Translations under genes and position numbers: made by a program
From: Trochalopteron elliotii
Taxonomy: Eukaryota > Chordata > Aves > Passeriformes > Leiothrichidae
Length of the DNA stretch: 64,000 nucleotides
Direction of reading: 5' to 3'
NCBI GenBank assembly: GCA_024734555.1
Contig: JANPWX010000333.1
Location: 124,001 to 188,000 of the forward strand
The notes under the pieces: generated by a model
Told to the model about the DNA's origin: nothing
Databases searched by the model: none
Seen by the model: the letters and a program-made list of their open reading frames with translations, nothing else
In this document: positions 49,960 to 63,222 of the stretch, piece by piece
Position numbering within the stretch: position 1 is the stretch's first letter
Layout: every line of letters starts with the position of its first letter

Positions 49960-50052
49960 TGTGAATTAATCTGGCAGCTGCAACTGGAAGCAGGCAAGTC
50001 AACAAGTGTTTAATTGATTTCAGAGGATCAATTATCCATACAATTGATCAGA
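49960..50052. promoter_or_regulatory. Candidate enhancer core: clustered ATTGAT/TAATT sites
   Basis: Three ATTGAT/ATCAAT words in alternating orientation lie within 36 bp (50013-50018, 50027-50032, 50043-50048), each overlapping TAATT, AATTA or AATTG. A GAATTAATC and an E-box-like CAGCTG lie just upstream. ATTGAT is the core of ONECUT and of some HOX/PBX sites, and TAATT/AATTA that of other homeodomain factors. AT-rich DNA gives such words by chance, so this is only a candidate. Confidence 0.25.
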
Positions 50053-50796
50053 GACACATTTATGGTTCCTCCTCTCAGAATGCAACCAGGTCATTGTAGG
50101 ACCCAAGCCCCTCAGCACTGTGTTGGTTTATAGTGTGCTTTGGGAGATTTTTATGCATTAATATTGCAGAATTGTCTTAAGTTTAATCATGTAAGGTCAT
50201 TGCAAGCAAAGGATTTCTATCAAATCTTAGACTTTTTGCTGAGGAAGTGTGCTACTCAGCATGTAAACAGCCTTCAGAGTTTGGAACAGGCCTCCATCTG
50301 TAGGTGTCAAAAAGCAGTTTACTAATCCTGTATATCAAAGAAAGCATTATTCCTCTTTGGGAGCTGTTTTCATAAACCATTCAATTTGTTACAATAACTG
50401 CTCAAGGTTAAGCAAGATGGAGGATGGCAAATTTCAATATTATTAAAGAAGTGCTGCCTCTCCCTTTTGAAATCATCATACAAAAGACAGTGGTGGGGAA
50501 AGGAGCTGTGCTCCACAATTTAAGCATTCTGCCCTGTGTCATTAGTACATAAAAACTATTCTGCAGGGAGATGGATTGCTTTTAATATGTGGATTTGTGT
50601 AATGGTTTCCTTCTGATTACAATTCCTAGGCAGCAGCCATGCAGCAGAGTTTTCAAAATGCATGTGCATGGTCAGTACATTTTTTTTTTATCTTCCAAAT
50701 GTGCCCAGAACTCAGGAACAGCAAGGTGAAACATCAGCACAAACCATCACTCAGGAATGAAATGAAGAAGCAAATGGCACTGTCTTAACTGAGGAC

Positions 50797-50828
50797 AAAG
50801 GCAAATCTCCCATTAACTCAAATGAGAG
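50797..50828 (+). repeat. Copy of the ancient dyad motif
   Basis: It reads AAAGGCAAATCTCCCATTAA followed by CTCAAATGAGAG. This aligns directly with the GGCAAA-CTCCCATTGACT-CAATG-GAG pattern of the other copies. Confidence 0.45.
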
Positions 50829-53800
50829 TAGAAAACCTCCCTCTCTATTGGTTTTCTTATTACAAAATGCCCTCTCCTTTTTCTCCAGACCCCTCCAAGA
50901 AACACCATTAAAACACAGTTGTGTGTAATACAGTTATGCAAATAACAAATGAACTCTATTTCCTTTAGAAGTTTCCTTTCATCCTCTTGAAAATTGCCAA
51001 CTGGATGAACACTTTTTCAAACAAGAGCACCTGTAGTCCCTGTTATGTGTAAAAACCCAGGTTCATTAGTGCAGTGAACACTTTCATCACATTGGTTATC
51101 CAAGGACTCAAGAACCCCTTGCTCTGAGCAGGATGGGGCACAGGACAGTGACCACAGCTTTACACCACAGAGCACAGGAGCACAGCAGCAGAGGAGAAAA
51201 TCTGTATAGTTTTGAGCAGGTTGCGTTTCCTCTGGGATTCAGCTCAGTAGCAGAGGCCCAGCCTCATCATTGCACTGGTGCTAATTCATTTTCCCTGTTT
51301 GTCTGATGAGTTTGGTTGATCTCAATGTCAGGCAGGGAATCAGGTGAGGTGTTTGTGGCAGAGCTGGAGGAGTGAATTGCTTCCCTCTAGCACCAGGACT
51401 GCTCCTTTCCTGGGATGGATGTGCAGTTCCAGCCACTCTGCCCCCAAAAACCGGGTGGATTAACTCATGGGGCCAGGTGTGGAGAGAGGCTTTGGCTGCT
51501 CAGGAGAGCAGGCAGCCTCTGCTGAGAGAGAAGAGTTGTAGGGCTGCAGAGCAAAAGATGGAGGAGCAGGAATCTGCTGTTGGATCAGGAGTCTGCTGTC
51601 AGACAAGGGATGGAGAAAGGCTAAGAAATCAGTGGGGGTTTAATTGATAGAAACTCTCCATCAGTAAATGTAGCTTGGAAATTAGAAGAGTACTAGCTCT
51701 AAGAGGGGATTGGCAACAGCTTCCCAACAGGGTTGACAGATGATTTTGAAGACTTCCAGTGTCTTCTGTCTCACCCACAAAATGCAAAGTAATTGGTATT
51801 ATTTGATCAAAATACACTGCAGCATACTGGTGAGCAATGGGTGGATCACAGACATAAAAGCCAAGACAAAATGCTGTACAGCAGACTCATAAAATTCATT
51901 TTTATGTTAGAGACCAAAAAAAACCCACCCCTCTTGAAGTCTTTAGTTACAGTTTGGCTTTATTTGATACAATCATTTTTTATTGTTTGGTTGACCAACA
52001 TTGGTATCTTTTTTTTATTCATTTATTTGCAATAACCTGCTGATAAATCAGCTTTAGCAGTGGAACCAATTAATTCTCCATTGTAAATATTAACTTAGAT
52101 ATTTTTAATCTATTCTGTTTGTCAGAGATGGCAGTCTGGACCTCCCTGGATGAGCAATAATGAGGCAGCATTGCAGAATCCTTTTCCACCATTCCTCTGG
52201 AACAGCCCTTGTAAATTCTGTGTGATCATTGCAGAAAAAGACCCCACAGCATTTGCAAACACAAATTAAGTAAATTATAGTTTTGCTACATGGCTTGCAC
52301 TCTACCAACGACCCCTGGTGCCCACAAGTGGGGATTCTAGCAGAATGTGTCCACTGGAGTTTGCAGGTTTCCCAGCTGAACTGCTCATTAACACATGGAT
52401 GGGAACTGTGGTCAGAAATGATCTGTGATTACAACAGACATGGACTTACATGTGTTTTGTGTAGCCAGGTTGGATAAATAGAATGAATGGGGGAAGTTTT
52501 GAAATTCCTAAACTTCAAACCTAATTGCAAATCACCCAGGTCTCTGTTTTACTGTTCCGTGGCACCTTTTGAAAGCTGATACAACTTCCTAATAGAAGGA
52601 ATAAATTGACAAACCACTTTAGAAGCTTAAATTCTTAATGTAACAACCCTTATTCACAGGTCTTCAGTGAAACCTCCTGCAAGTGTGTGCTGAGCCCTAT
52701 CAGTGTATTTCTCAAATCATCAGGAGCACTCATTTGTAGCTGGCTTTGGGTTAGACCCTTTCCATCTGAACCACTTTCATTTTAAACTCGTTATTTATGG
52801 TAAGCATAGCTACACTCTTCATGCATTTTGCATATTCAATTTTCAAGCCCAAATATAGGAGCTGCATTAGCTTCAGTGCTCCCAGCAGGTAATCAGGCTC
52901 CTGCAATATCAAACCTTGTGTCACCACCAGTTAATAGGCTGAAATAGTCCTACCCTCATAAGGACCATGCCTGCCCAGCTCATGTTAAAATTAATGGGCA
53001 CTGGGCATCCATTCCCTCTAGGCAGCTTTGGAAATATCAGCCAAAATGTAGTTTGTAAGTATTAACCTTTAGGAAGTTAGTGTTGGCAGCTTCCCCACTG
53101 CTCTGCACTGGCGTGCAAAGCTCTGCTGAAGGGTGAACCCTGCCCTGCTCTGGTGGGACCAGCTCGTCTGGGCTGTTTTGGCCCCCTGGGGCTGTTTTGG
53201 CTGAGCAGAGCCCGGGCAGCCCCCAGGGAAATTGCCAGGCTGCCCTTGCCCCCCTCCCAGGAGCTGCCTGCACTGAGCCTGGCGTTTTCCTGGTCATCAG
53301 ACAGAAAGGAATCCCAGCCCCATAAAGGTCAGTAGAGGAGGTGTGAAAAATGCTGCTCTGACTCAATGTTGAAGTCTGGGGCAGAAAAGCCAAAAATATT
53401 GCAGGCTAATTGTTAAAATAAGCATATTTGGTATAGCAGAAAGAAATTCTCTGTGAATACTTTTACATATAAAACCTTTTAAAGAACTTTGCCCTGCTGA
53501 TTCAATGTTCCTTAATTAGTTGGGTCTTTTCAGGCTTTTTTCCTTTTCTATCTGAGTTTGCTAAGAAAAATAGTCTGGCATTTGAAAAGAAAAATAGGAT
53601 TAGAATAATTTATTATTGGATTACTATAAAACTAATAGAAACAGCCATATAAATTCATTTCTATAAACATCCTCCAGGTCTCAGGTCTAATCCATACAGA
53701 TGGTGACCTGTGAGGAAGCGCTGTGCCAGGAATAAATTTGCTGGTTTAGACTGGAGGGTTTCAACCCAGCTAATAAACTCTCAGTGGTGCATGACTGAAA

Positions 53801-56575
53801 TGTTACTGCAGTAGCTGGAGAGCAAACTGTCCCCTGTTTCACTTTTTTTTTTCACCAAATAGTTCTAAAATAACCAAAGTGTAATCACCACTCTCAACTA
53901 GCAGATTGTTCACGGACACAAAATACAGTCCTAAATCAAATAAATTGCTAACTGTGAAGCATTTGCTAGGCTCTGTTTTGCATAGTATGAGATAAGAAGC
54001 AAATATAACACACTGGTCTCTATTACTAAATGCTGCTAAAAATGCAAAGTGATAAATGTGCTCTTTCAATTTCAGTATAGCATCATTAGCAGAGAAACCC
54101 TGTAAGGATCACCTGCATCTTAATGACCTGCATCTTCACCAGCACTGTGAGTGCAGCTCTGTGCTTTTGCTGGGAACCTATGCCATTTTAGGGAGTATTA
54201 GCATTATTTTGTTACATTTTTGTTGGGGTGTTCTTACTTTTTTACTTTCCTTTCCTAATTATGAGTGTCTAGTAATGAGAGACCTGGAGGAAATGTGTAG
54301 CCAGGGACATCAGCAGTGCTGGCAGATCAGAGGCAGCAGAAGGGCCAGCCAGAGCCCTTCCTGGCTGTGCTGAGTCCACAGGTTTTGGGCAGAATTATGG
54401 GCAAGGCTTACTGCAGTATCCCTGTGCTCAGGGTATGGATTGTGCACTTGTTCTGCCAGCTTTTCCTGAAATATTGGGTCTTGCTCTGTGCAGGTTTCTG
54501 TGGAATACAAATCAGCCACGTTGGTGTAGTGTCCTGCTTGTACAACAGATTTGGGTTATGTCTACCCTTGGATTTGCTCACTTCATGGCATGCTACAATA
54601 TGTCAGAGGATGTAGATGCTGCTGCTTCCTATATGATTTTTCAGCTAAAAATGACGGGTGCCTGGAATTATTACAGTATTATTTTGGTTTGGGAGTTTTT
54701 TCACTAAGAAAACAACATCACAGATGTTGAGAGGTTCTTCCCAGGAGTTTTGCAGAGACCAAGGGGGCTATATTTGCACTCTGAAATCTAACAAAAAAAA
54801 AATACAGTCTACTATTTTATGCTGCAAAACAAGGCAGGCATCGAGCAAGGGCAGGAGCACAGGCTTCACATAGTGAGAAGAATAATTTGGCTGTGGGCAA
54901 GACAGAAGTGAAGAGAAGCCACACTGCAGAGTGTCAGCAGACTTGCTGTGTAGGTAATGCTGGACGGAGTAAATAACCTCAAATATTTGGATTTTTTTTT
55001 TCTTGTTTCTGAAGCCTGAAAGAATGTAAAATAAATTAAAGATGTGTAATGTTCAGATCAGTGTTACTGTACCTGTGGAGGATGAGATAAGAACAGAGCA
55101 TGGGGGGCAGTTCCACAGGGTTGTGATTGCCAGTCTCTCTGGGGAAGCCCTGAGGTGAAAGGAGATATTCCTACAGTCTGCTTTTCATTCCCATCCAAAA
55201 ATACCCTTCCTCCCAATTTCTCTTTGGCGTCAAAATAAATGAAAATGTTTCACAGTGATTGATGGTGTGCTGGCTACACAGTGAATGCCAGTAGGGATGC
55301 AGCTGATCAGCAAAGAGGATATTTTCAGAAAACCTCATCATATTTTGTTTTGACTTTATGCTGACACGTTGAATTTTGGGAAAAGAAAAAAGTGATGCAA
55401 TCCAGGCAGTTGTGTAGGCAAGAGTGTGAGAACTCAGACACACACGGGGAGAGTCAGTCCCAGGGTGATTCTCTGGGAGGAGATGCCTCTCCAGAGAAAT
55501 GCCCCATCACTGGGACACCAGGATTGTCCTCCCCAAGGATTCTGTCTGCAGGACAGGATTGCAGGAGCATCTCTGTGGTCTCCAAGACCACCCAAGGCAC
55601 TGAGGGACCCAGCAGGTTCCACCTCTGAGAATAGAAGGAGGTGAGAAATGTCACCACGTCCTTGTTTCCTCTAGGAAACAGTTCAGTTATTTAAGAAATG
55701 CTTACAAGGTTTTGGAGGAAAGGCCAGAAAAACCTGCAACCTAATGCAAATTAACTCTGTGCTTGTAGATTTTGATGGAGCTGGTTATACATAAAATCTG
55801 TGCTGTGTGTATTCACCTGGAGACCTAAACTATTATGTAGAAAAAAGAACAACAAGAGCACAATATTGTTGCTTTCACTACCATTGATCTTTAATTTCCC
55901 ACTTCAATTTTGCTTTCTAGATTAAGGGGGTGGTTTTTTTTAGTGCTGTGTATGTGAGATGTTTAAAACTTGCTTGAGATTTCAATTTCCAGAGGGTTCT
56001 GTCGGCTGAGGTTGTAGCTTATCTAATATTTTGACGAAGTCACTCTATGCTGTAAAAGTCAATTTAGTTTTAAGCTGTTGTTTTCACCACTAGAGTGAAT
56101 AATCCAATTTTTAATTATTTTTTATCTTGTGGGGAGGGGTTGAGTATTATTTGCTGAAAATTTAATTGTTTGTCATTGCTGTAATTTCAGTGGAAGGGAC
56201 ATTGGAGAAACCAAGCCTCGCTGGAATAGATTGTTATCCAGTGTAATGTATTGATCAGGTCAGGCAGTAAATTAACAGCAGCAGAACACCATTAAATTTT
56301 GAACTTAATTGCCTTCTACTCTTAATTTCTATTGGATATAATCAATAGGTGCCAGAGGAAAGTTAAAAGAGTTATTTAGCAAGCTACTATTTCCTGCAGC
56401 ATAATGGAAAACTAATGTTTCATCTTCTAGTTGATGCAAATAATTTGTAGTTTGAGAGAAGCCACTTAAACATTTTATCAAAGACTCACTTTTAGTTCTG
56501 TCTTGATTAATCTTCATCCTTCCAAGAAAGAAACATGATTTAGTGACACAATCTGTTTTGGCTTAGCTGGATCTT

Positions 56576-56598
56576 AGACTGGAGGATCTCTCCAGTCT
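56576..56598. repeat. Perfect 9-bp inverted repeat, 5-nt loop
   Basis: AGACTGGAG (56576-56584) and CTCCAGTCT (56590-56598) surround GATCT. It is short and may be chance or a dimer site. Confidence 0.7.
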
Positions 56599-59500
56599 CT
56601 ATTCCCATCCCCAGCCGTGCACACCCTGAGTGTTTCCTGGGGAGGGTTCTCAGGCCAGTACCTCTCAATATTATTTCCTTTTCCGGGGAGATGCTGGGCT
56701 ATAGCCAGCGGAAATGAAGACCATGGCCTTAGTCTTGGCTTTTCTTCTTGGTTCTTTTCCCAGCTTGCTCATTTCTCTGATTTTCCTGCCTGAAAAACAC
56801 CAATGTAAACAATCGCCTTTGCCAAAAGCTGGTGTCAAGCTGAAGTGCTGCACTTTCTTGCTGGACTCCCCGTGCTGATGATACATTTTGTTGTCCTCTC
56901 CAGCCTCAGTTTGTTACTCCCTCTGTCTCAAATTTCCCTTTATAGTAATATTTTCGATACCATTTTAAACTCGCTGTTGAATTTCAGTATTGCTTATCCT
57001 GCTGTAATCTAAACCCAGTCCCTTATAAATCAATACCTCCATGCTGTTATTATTTTTACACCTCTTTGAGCACTCTTTCCATTACCTGGTCTTTTGCTAA
57101 TAAAATACTGCAAAGGGAACACCAGGTTTCAGGTGGCCCCGTGCCAGAGCCGTGTGCCCAGTGTCACTGCCCTGTGGAATTACAGGGACATTAAAGAGCC
57201 ATTGAATGGAGCATAGACATCTGATGCAAATTAGGGAATTACTGCAGATTTTGGTGGGCCTTGGAAACTGTTTTACTGAAGGAGCACGCAGAATAAAACA
57301 GGCCAAGGTGATCACACCTCAGTATTTTACAAGGGTGTCAGTTCTGTGCCAGTGGTGCTGCTCCATATTTATAACTTTATACTGGCAAGAGGCAATTCGC
57401 ATTCCAGCTAATGGGAGTTTTCCAGGAGTGTTGATTCAGGTTCCTGACGAGAAATGAGTATGGCCCCTTTTGCTCATCTCCACAGCAGAAAGAGCAGTCA
57501 GAGTTGAGAAGAGTCTGCTTGAGGTTTTATGAAGTGGAGCCTAATGATGCACCTAATGAACAGACCTTCACAGAAGTCTCATTTTCTAAGAGAGTTGACT
57601 CTGAAAACCAAGTATCTTCAGGGAGTGGCAAGTTACCCACCCCAAAATAGTGACAATGAGTGATCCTTGCTCTGAAATCTGGACCTATGTCTCTCCATAA
57701 CTCTTTCCATTATAAAATGTATATAACAGGTATTTTACTGGGAGCATATTTGTTTTTATTTGAGTCCTATATATTAAAAAAAACATTGTTTGCTGGCTGT
57801 GAAAATTCAAAAACTGCCAAATCATCAAAAGAGCTGAGTATGAATTTACCTCTTTGACAATTATTCCTTGTCACATTATTCTGGTTAACAGGGAATTCAT
57901 CACAGTGGAGAAGGCAAAAATAAAGCCTCTTGACAGTTACAAGAAATTACAAGAAAGTACTTACAATAATATATTTTTCCGAGGGAAGGCTGGAGGGCAG
58001 AGCTTGGCAGTGCTGAAGCTGCACCACCTCCAGTGATGTCCTGGGACCATCATTGGCCTGGACTTCACCTTTGCAAAGGGAAGAATTGTTTGTCTGTGTT
58101 ACAGACCAACAGGAATGCGAAAGGTTGACAATCCCAGCTCCCCAGAGAGGCTGAAATTCTCTTGTTTTGGCTGTTCCACTGGTGTGAACACGTGATGGAA
58201 TCCCCATCACATCACTGGCCTTTATACTGGGAGGAGACAGAAGAGGTGATGTTGAGCCTGTTGTGTATTTAGGGGACTGAACCACAAAGCCCATGGAAGC
58301 CAGTGGCCAAACAGGAAATTGGACATGGAGCTAATTGAGAGCCCCTGGCCAGGAGGGTGTCAGCAGCTGTAATGGCATTCCCATTTCCCATGAAAAGCTT
58401 CTCCTTGTGTTTCGTTCTTCTGCCAAGAAAAAGATAAAAGGAGATTTTTCTCTGTCTCACTGAGGAGAATCCCCTTCTCATCCAAATGAATTATGCTGTC
58501 TTAGAGGCGCCAGATTAATCTGTCTGTGATATCCCTCGTGCCTTGCTTCCAGACTAGCACATTATCTGTGTTTCTTCTCCCATGATCTACTGGTTCAGAT
58601 GAAAGCTAACACACATAGTAGGCTGGAAAGACTGCTGCCCACAGCCATGGAAATCTCTACAGGACCAACTCTGCCCTGCTGGAGGAGAGAGGTGCATAAT
58701 AAGACAACATTTATGTTAAGGTTGATTACAAGGATAGCTTGGTGCAGGTGAAGCTCCTTCTCTGACTCGCTGTTGTGATAAAAACTTTGTGAACCATAGA
58801 TTATTGCATTTTAGGCACCCACAGCAGGACAGGCAGACAAGGTAGGAAGTCTCAGAGACACACATGAATTAGGATTAAATGGAGCAAACTAATTCCCAAT
58901 CAGATCTACTCAACATTAAAACAAAGAAGATGGAAAAAGACAGGATCAAAATTAGTGAGCTAACAGATTGTATTTCTGGCTGGGAGGAAGTCCTGGGTTA
59001 TGAAATGCTGGTGGATTTAAAGTTCAATTCTACCCTTATTTGTCATGCACGTTTGTAACACATATTTGCAGTCATTACCTTCTAGTTCAATCAGGGCAGT
59101 GAGTTTTTGTTTTTCTAGGAGTGCTGGAGGTTTTATAGCTCAGCCTTGGCAGAACTCTGCCTGTGGTATTACACAATTCACATCATGGTTAGGCTGGGCA
59201 CTGCAATTGTTGCTGCTCTCTCTGCTCTCTGCTGTGTTTGTAAAAGGATCAGGATTGGAGCTGTGAGGTTTTCTTCTGATCCCTAAATCCAGAAGTGTAT
59301 TTGCACCATTTTCATCCCCAGAACGTTATCCACTGCTCACCACTTGCTTTCCCAAAAAATAGTCAAGACAAGACATTTTGGAAAGTAATCTTATTTTGTC
59401 CATGCTGTTTGCAGTACTAAGAAATTATACCAGGCAGTAACTTTAATTATGATCCAAAACCTCCACACAACAACAACAAAGCCCCAAAATCCAAAAGAAA

Positions 59501-60035
59501 GAAAAAAAGTAACCCACCAGAAAGATACAGCCCTTCAGAGGTTTTGCAAGGTAGTTTTGGGAGTTTCAGGCAATAATACTTTCTTTGCATAACTGTTCAA
59601 ACTGAGTGCATTGACCCTATGCATAAACTGTTTTTAACTCTCTCTTGTCATTCAGTCTAAAGAGTTTTTTGGTGACACTTTGGAGTTTCTCAAAACATTG
59701 GTACTGGCAGGTGTAAGACTCTGCTGAAGGGAAGCTGAAGGGAAACTTCAGTTTCTGGAGGAAGCTTTGCCATTAGTTTCATGGCCAGCAGAACTAACAA
59801 ATGGTGGCTGCAGGAAAATTGTATAACAGCCTGACAATGGGATGGATTTTGCATGGCATCACTGGGAAAATGTGTGAAACCTTGCCATGCATTTGCACAT
59901 ATTTTCCAAAAGTTTCAGCCAAACAAGGAGTTTTCCACATCTTTGTCCTGAATGACAAGCAAGTGCATTTTATAAAGATGTGCTCTGCATTGCCGTAAAT
60001 AACAATTTCTCTTTTTGCTTTTGCAAGCCATCATC

Positions 60036-60058
60036 AGGAGGTGATGGCATCACCTCCT
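60036..60058. repeat. Perfect 11-bp palindrome with 1-nt centre
   Basis: Arms AGGAGGTGATG (60036-60046) and CATCACCTCCT (60048-60058) flank a single G. It could extrude as a cruciform or be a symmetric protein site. No coding context is seen. Confidence 0.85.
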
Positions 60059-61707
60059 CATTCCTACCCTTCATCTACCCACAGAGCCATGAGAGCATGC
60101 ATGCAAAAATGCATAAAAATGTCAGCCTTGCAATTTAAATGTCAACTCCTCAATCTCATTCCAGTACATTTAGACCCTCCTTTGCATACAGTGTGGCTGA
60201 CTTCTTACAATTCTAGTTCTCTTCAAAATGACAGAGGAGGCATCCGTGGCCCTTTCTGATAGTTCCATTTGTTACTGTCCCCTTGCAGAACACAAATGTA
60301 ATGCAGTGTGTTCTGCTGAGAGGCCAGTCCCAGGCAACCCCTTAGGGATATTAAATAGACATTTCTATTGTCCTTGTGCTGCTCTGACTCCCTTTTGCTT
60401 CACCAGAGTTTAGCAGGCTCTTGCTGAAATGCTGCTGGGATTTGGCTTCATTGTGATATCTCCCAGCACCTCTGCATGGGAGGAAAGATGCTGCAGAGAT
60501 GTCTCTGTTGCCCGTCTCTTTCAGCACCCTGAAAAAAAAAAAACACTGAATTAGATATGTAGATATAGATATATATTGGTGTGTAGCCCATTTCACAGCT
60601 TTGTCTAGATGTTTTTCTTTCCCATCCTGTGTAGTTTTTGCAGGTCTACATCAAGGGGAGGCATGTGGCACCACGCTGAGTGATGCTTTGGTGGGTGCTG
60701 CAGGCTGCTGGAGAGCACAAACACACCTCTGCTGCACTGCTGAAGCTGCAGACACAGCCTGCTCCCCCCCTCTTAGTGCAAAATGCTATTCTAGAACTCA
60801 CTTTCAAAGACTGAGGGCTTCCAGTGAGTTACCTAAGTTCTCTGTTTGGGCACCTAAACAACTTGCCCTTGGTGGTTTTCTAAATTAAAAATTGCAATTT
60901 AAAACAAGAAGCACTATTTATACAATTCATTTTCTCATATTTATTCCATTTGAAATTAAGACCAAATACAATGAGCGTAAAAAAGAAATTTACATAACTT
61001 GTTAGCTTTTGAAGAATTTCCTCCCAAACTGTAATAAGAAATGTACACATGTACATTAAGAGATTTCTCTGGGGTCAGATTTTTTTTGTATTATTCTTAT
61101 TTAGCGAGTTAAAATCTTAGGGCCATTCTTAAAGAACTTATGAGCTCCTTTCTATTCCACTGCCCACAGAGAATGGAAAGCATTGAATCTGCTTCTCTCT
61201 CTGGCAGAGAACACAAATACAACCCAATATTTTCACTGAAGGATCAGGGATATTTTTACCATTTCGCCCCATGTCCTGCAGAGCAGCTTGTACAATCAAC
61301 ACTGATCCAAGGACAAGAATAGGTTTTCCCTTCTACCTTGGCAGGATTCTACAATGTCAAGGTAGGCCCTGAAAAGTGCTTTGAGATCCTTGCAGTAGAA
61401 GTGTTGAAAAGGCACAGGAAACTGCTCTGGTGTGATGAGACACCAACTTGGCTCCAGCATGAGCCTCCCCATTACTACAGAAGCCTTTGGAGGTCAAAAG
61501 CTGTCCCAATTTGACAATTTTCACTTTATTTTTAACAGAAAAAAAATCTGATAGTGCTTGAATTATTCATTCATATTAAAATACAAAATCTTGAAGCACA
61601 TCAGCCACTAAAAGCTCTTCCTTTGCAGAAGCCCTTCTGCATTTCCCTGGCCAGGGCTGCTGCTCCCTGCAAGGCAGAGATGGAAGGTCTCCCCGTGAGC
61701 TCCCAAC

Positions 61708-61765
61708 ACAGAATTGAAGCCTTGAATGCTCCCTGGCCACAAATTGAGGCCCTGAATGCACAGTA
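61708..61765 (+). repeat. Decayed 30-bp tandem duplication
   Basis: AATTGAAGCCTTGAATGC (61712-61729) recurs 30 bp on as AATTGAGGCCCTGAATGC (61742-61759), 16 of 18 identical. The flanking CACA bases are shared as well. Confidence 0.7.
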
Positions 61766-63188
61766 ACTGAATATTCATTTTGTCCATTCTTTAGAAAAGT
61801 AGTTACAATTTTAGGTGCAAGAATAGCTCCATTCATGAGCCACGATGTGAGTGAAGCCTCTGCCACCGGTGCCGGGTCTGCCAACAAAGCTGATGTATTA
61901 CCACGTATAAAATAATGAAAAAGAGATATCCAGGGAGAGAAATTATGTTTTTGTCATGAAGTGATGTGGGTTGATTATAAGCATAGGTATTATTTCTTTC
62001 TCTCTGCTGTTCACTTGTCTGTGCAGAGTGGGACAATCAGGACTCTGGGTGCTCCTCTGCAGGGCTGGGCAATATCAGGGTTTCAACATTTGGAGCAGCA
62101 GACACTCAGGGTAAAACTTTCCCCTGATTTGAGCTGAACTATTCATCACACACGTAGCTGTCATTAATCTTACATGCAGAGCCAGGCTTCTCATATTTCA
62201 AAACCTTTGGAGAGGCAGCTTTTTAATCTATATTTGGTTCTTCTTTTTTTCCCCCTCTGAGATTGGTTTCTTTTTGCATATAATGCTGCAGTGGTTTCAA
62301 TTTAAACAGAACCCTGAAATAAAATACTCGAATTTAAAACCCTAGCAGACAGAAAGGAAACAATTATCTTGAAATTCTTTTTTATTTTTTTGGAGGCAAA
62401 AAACTTGAATGACAGCACTGCTGACTGCCAAAACTGACATGTATTTTAACTTCTGTTTCAAGCAATGCATTACCTTAATCACAACAAGAGGGCACATACT
62501 CCAGAATGGAGCCATAAATTCAATTAATCTCAGTAGTAATTCACGAAGCAATTCATTATAATATAATGCAGCACCTTGAAGTATCTAAATTACAGCAGCT
62601 GAAGATGCTTAATGGCCAGAGGCAGATGCAGAAGCTGCTCAGCAGCTCCTGGTGGCGAGTTCTAACTTCTTCTGCCTCCTCTCTGACACACCATTCCAGA
62701 CAAGAGGCAGATCTGCTCATATGAGCCTGGAGAATGAATAAAAAGGACAAGGAAACAAAAATGTCAGGAAAACCAGGGGAAAAGACAGAATTGCTGTGAG
62801 GGCAGCAAGTGGCGGGGGGGGTGAGCTCTGAGCTTATTCTCAAAAAATAGATGAACTATGGCAGCCACAGGTTATGAAGAATTCCAATCAAAACTTTCTG
62901 GTGACCAAGAGCAAAATTTTTAAGTGATTTGCATACCTCTCTGGGTTCTTGAGATAATAATATAGCTGCCTGCTCCTTATTTTGTAGGTCATTAATACAC
63001 CTCACACTCTAAACCCTTCTGTCTGTTAATATTCAAACAGGATGTTCTTGGAACCCCAACCTCTTTGCCATTTTGCAGAGCAGAATCTGGACACAAAGCA
63101 TTATAAATTCAGCACTGTGTGTCACTATGGGAACTGTTTCTGCTGCCAGACACTGTTGGGAATGAACTGGGATCTGGCTCTTTAGGCA

Positions 63189-63222
63189 CGTGTGTGTGTC
63201 TCTGTGTGTGTGTGTGTGTCTG
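63189..63222 (+). repeat. Interrupted (TG)n microsatellite
   Basis: TG runs are broken by TCTC and TCTG units. It has no particular neighbours. Confidence 0.9.

Noticed and set aside
53100..53340. GC-rich patch as a CpG island or promoter
   Set aside because: GC-rich but with few CpG dinucleotides, no TSS-like context and no adjoining gene.
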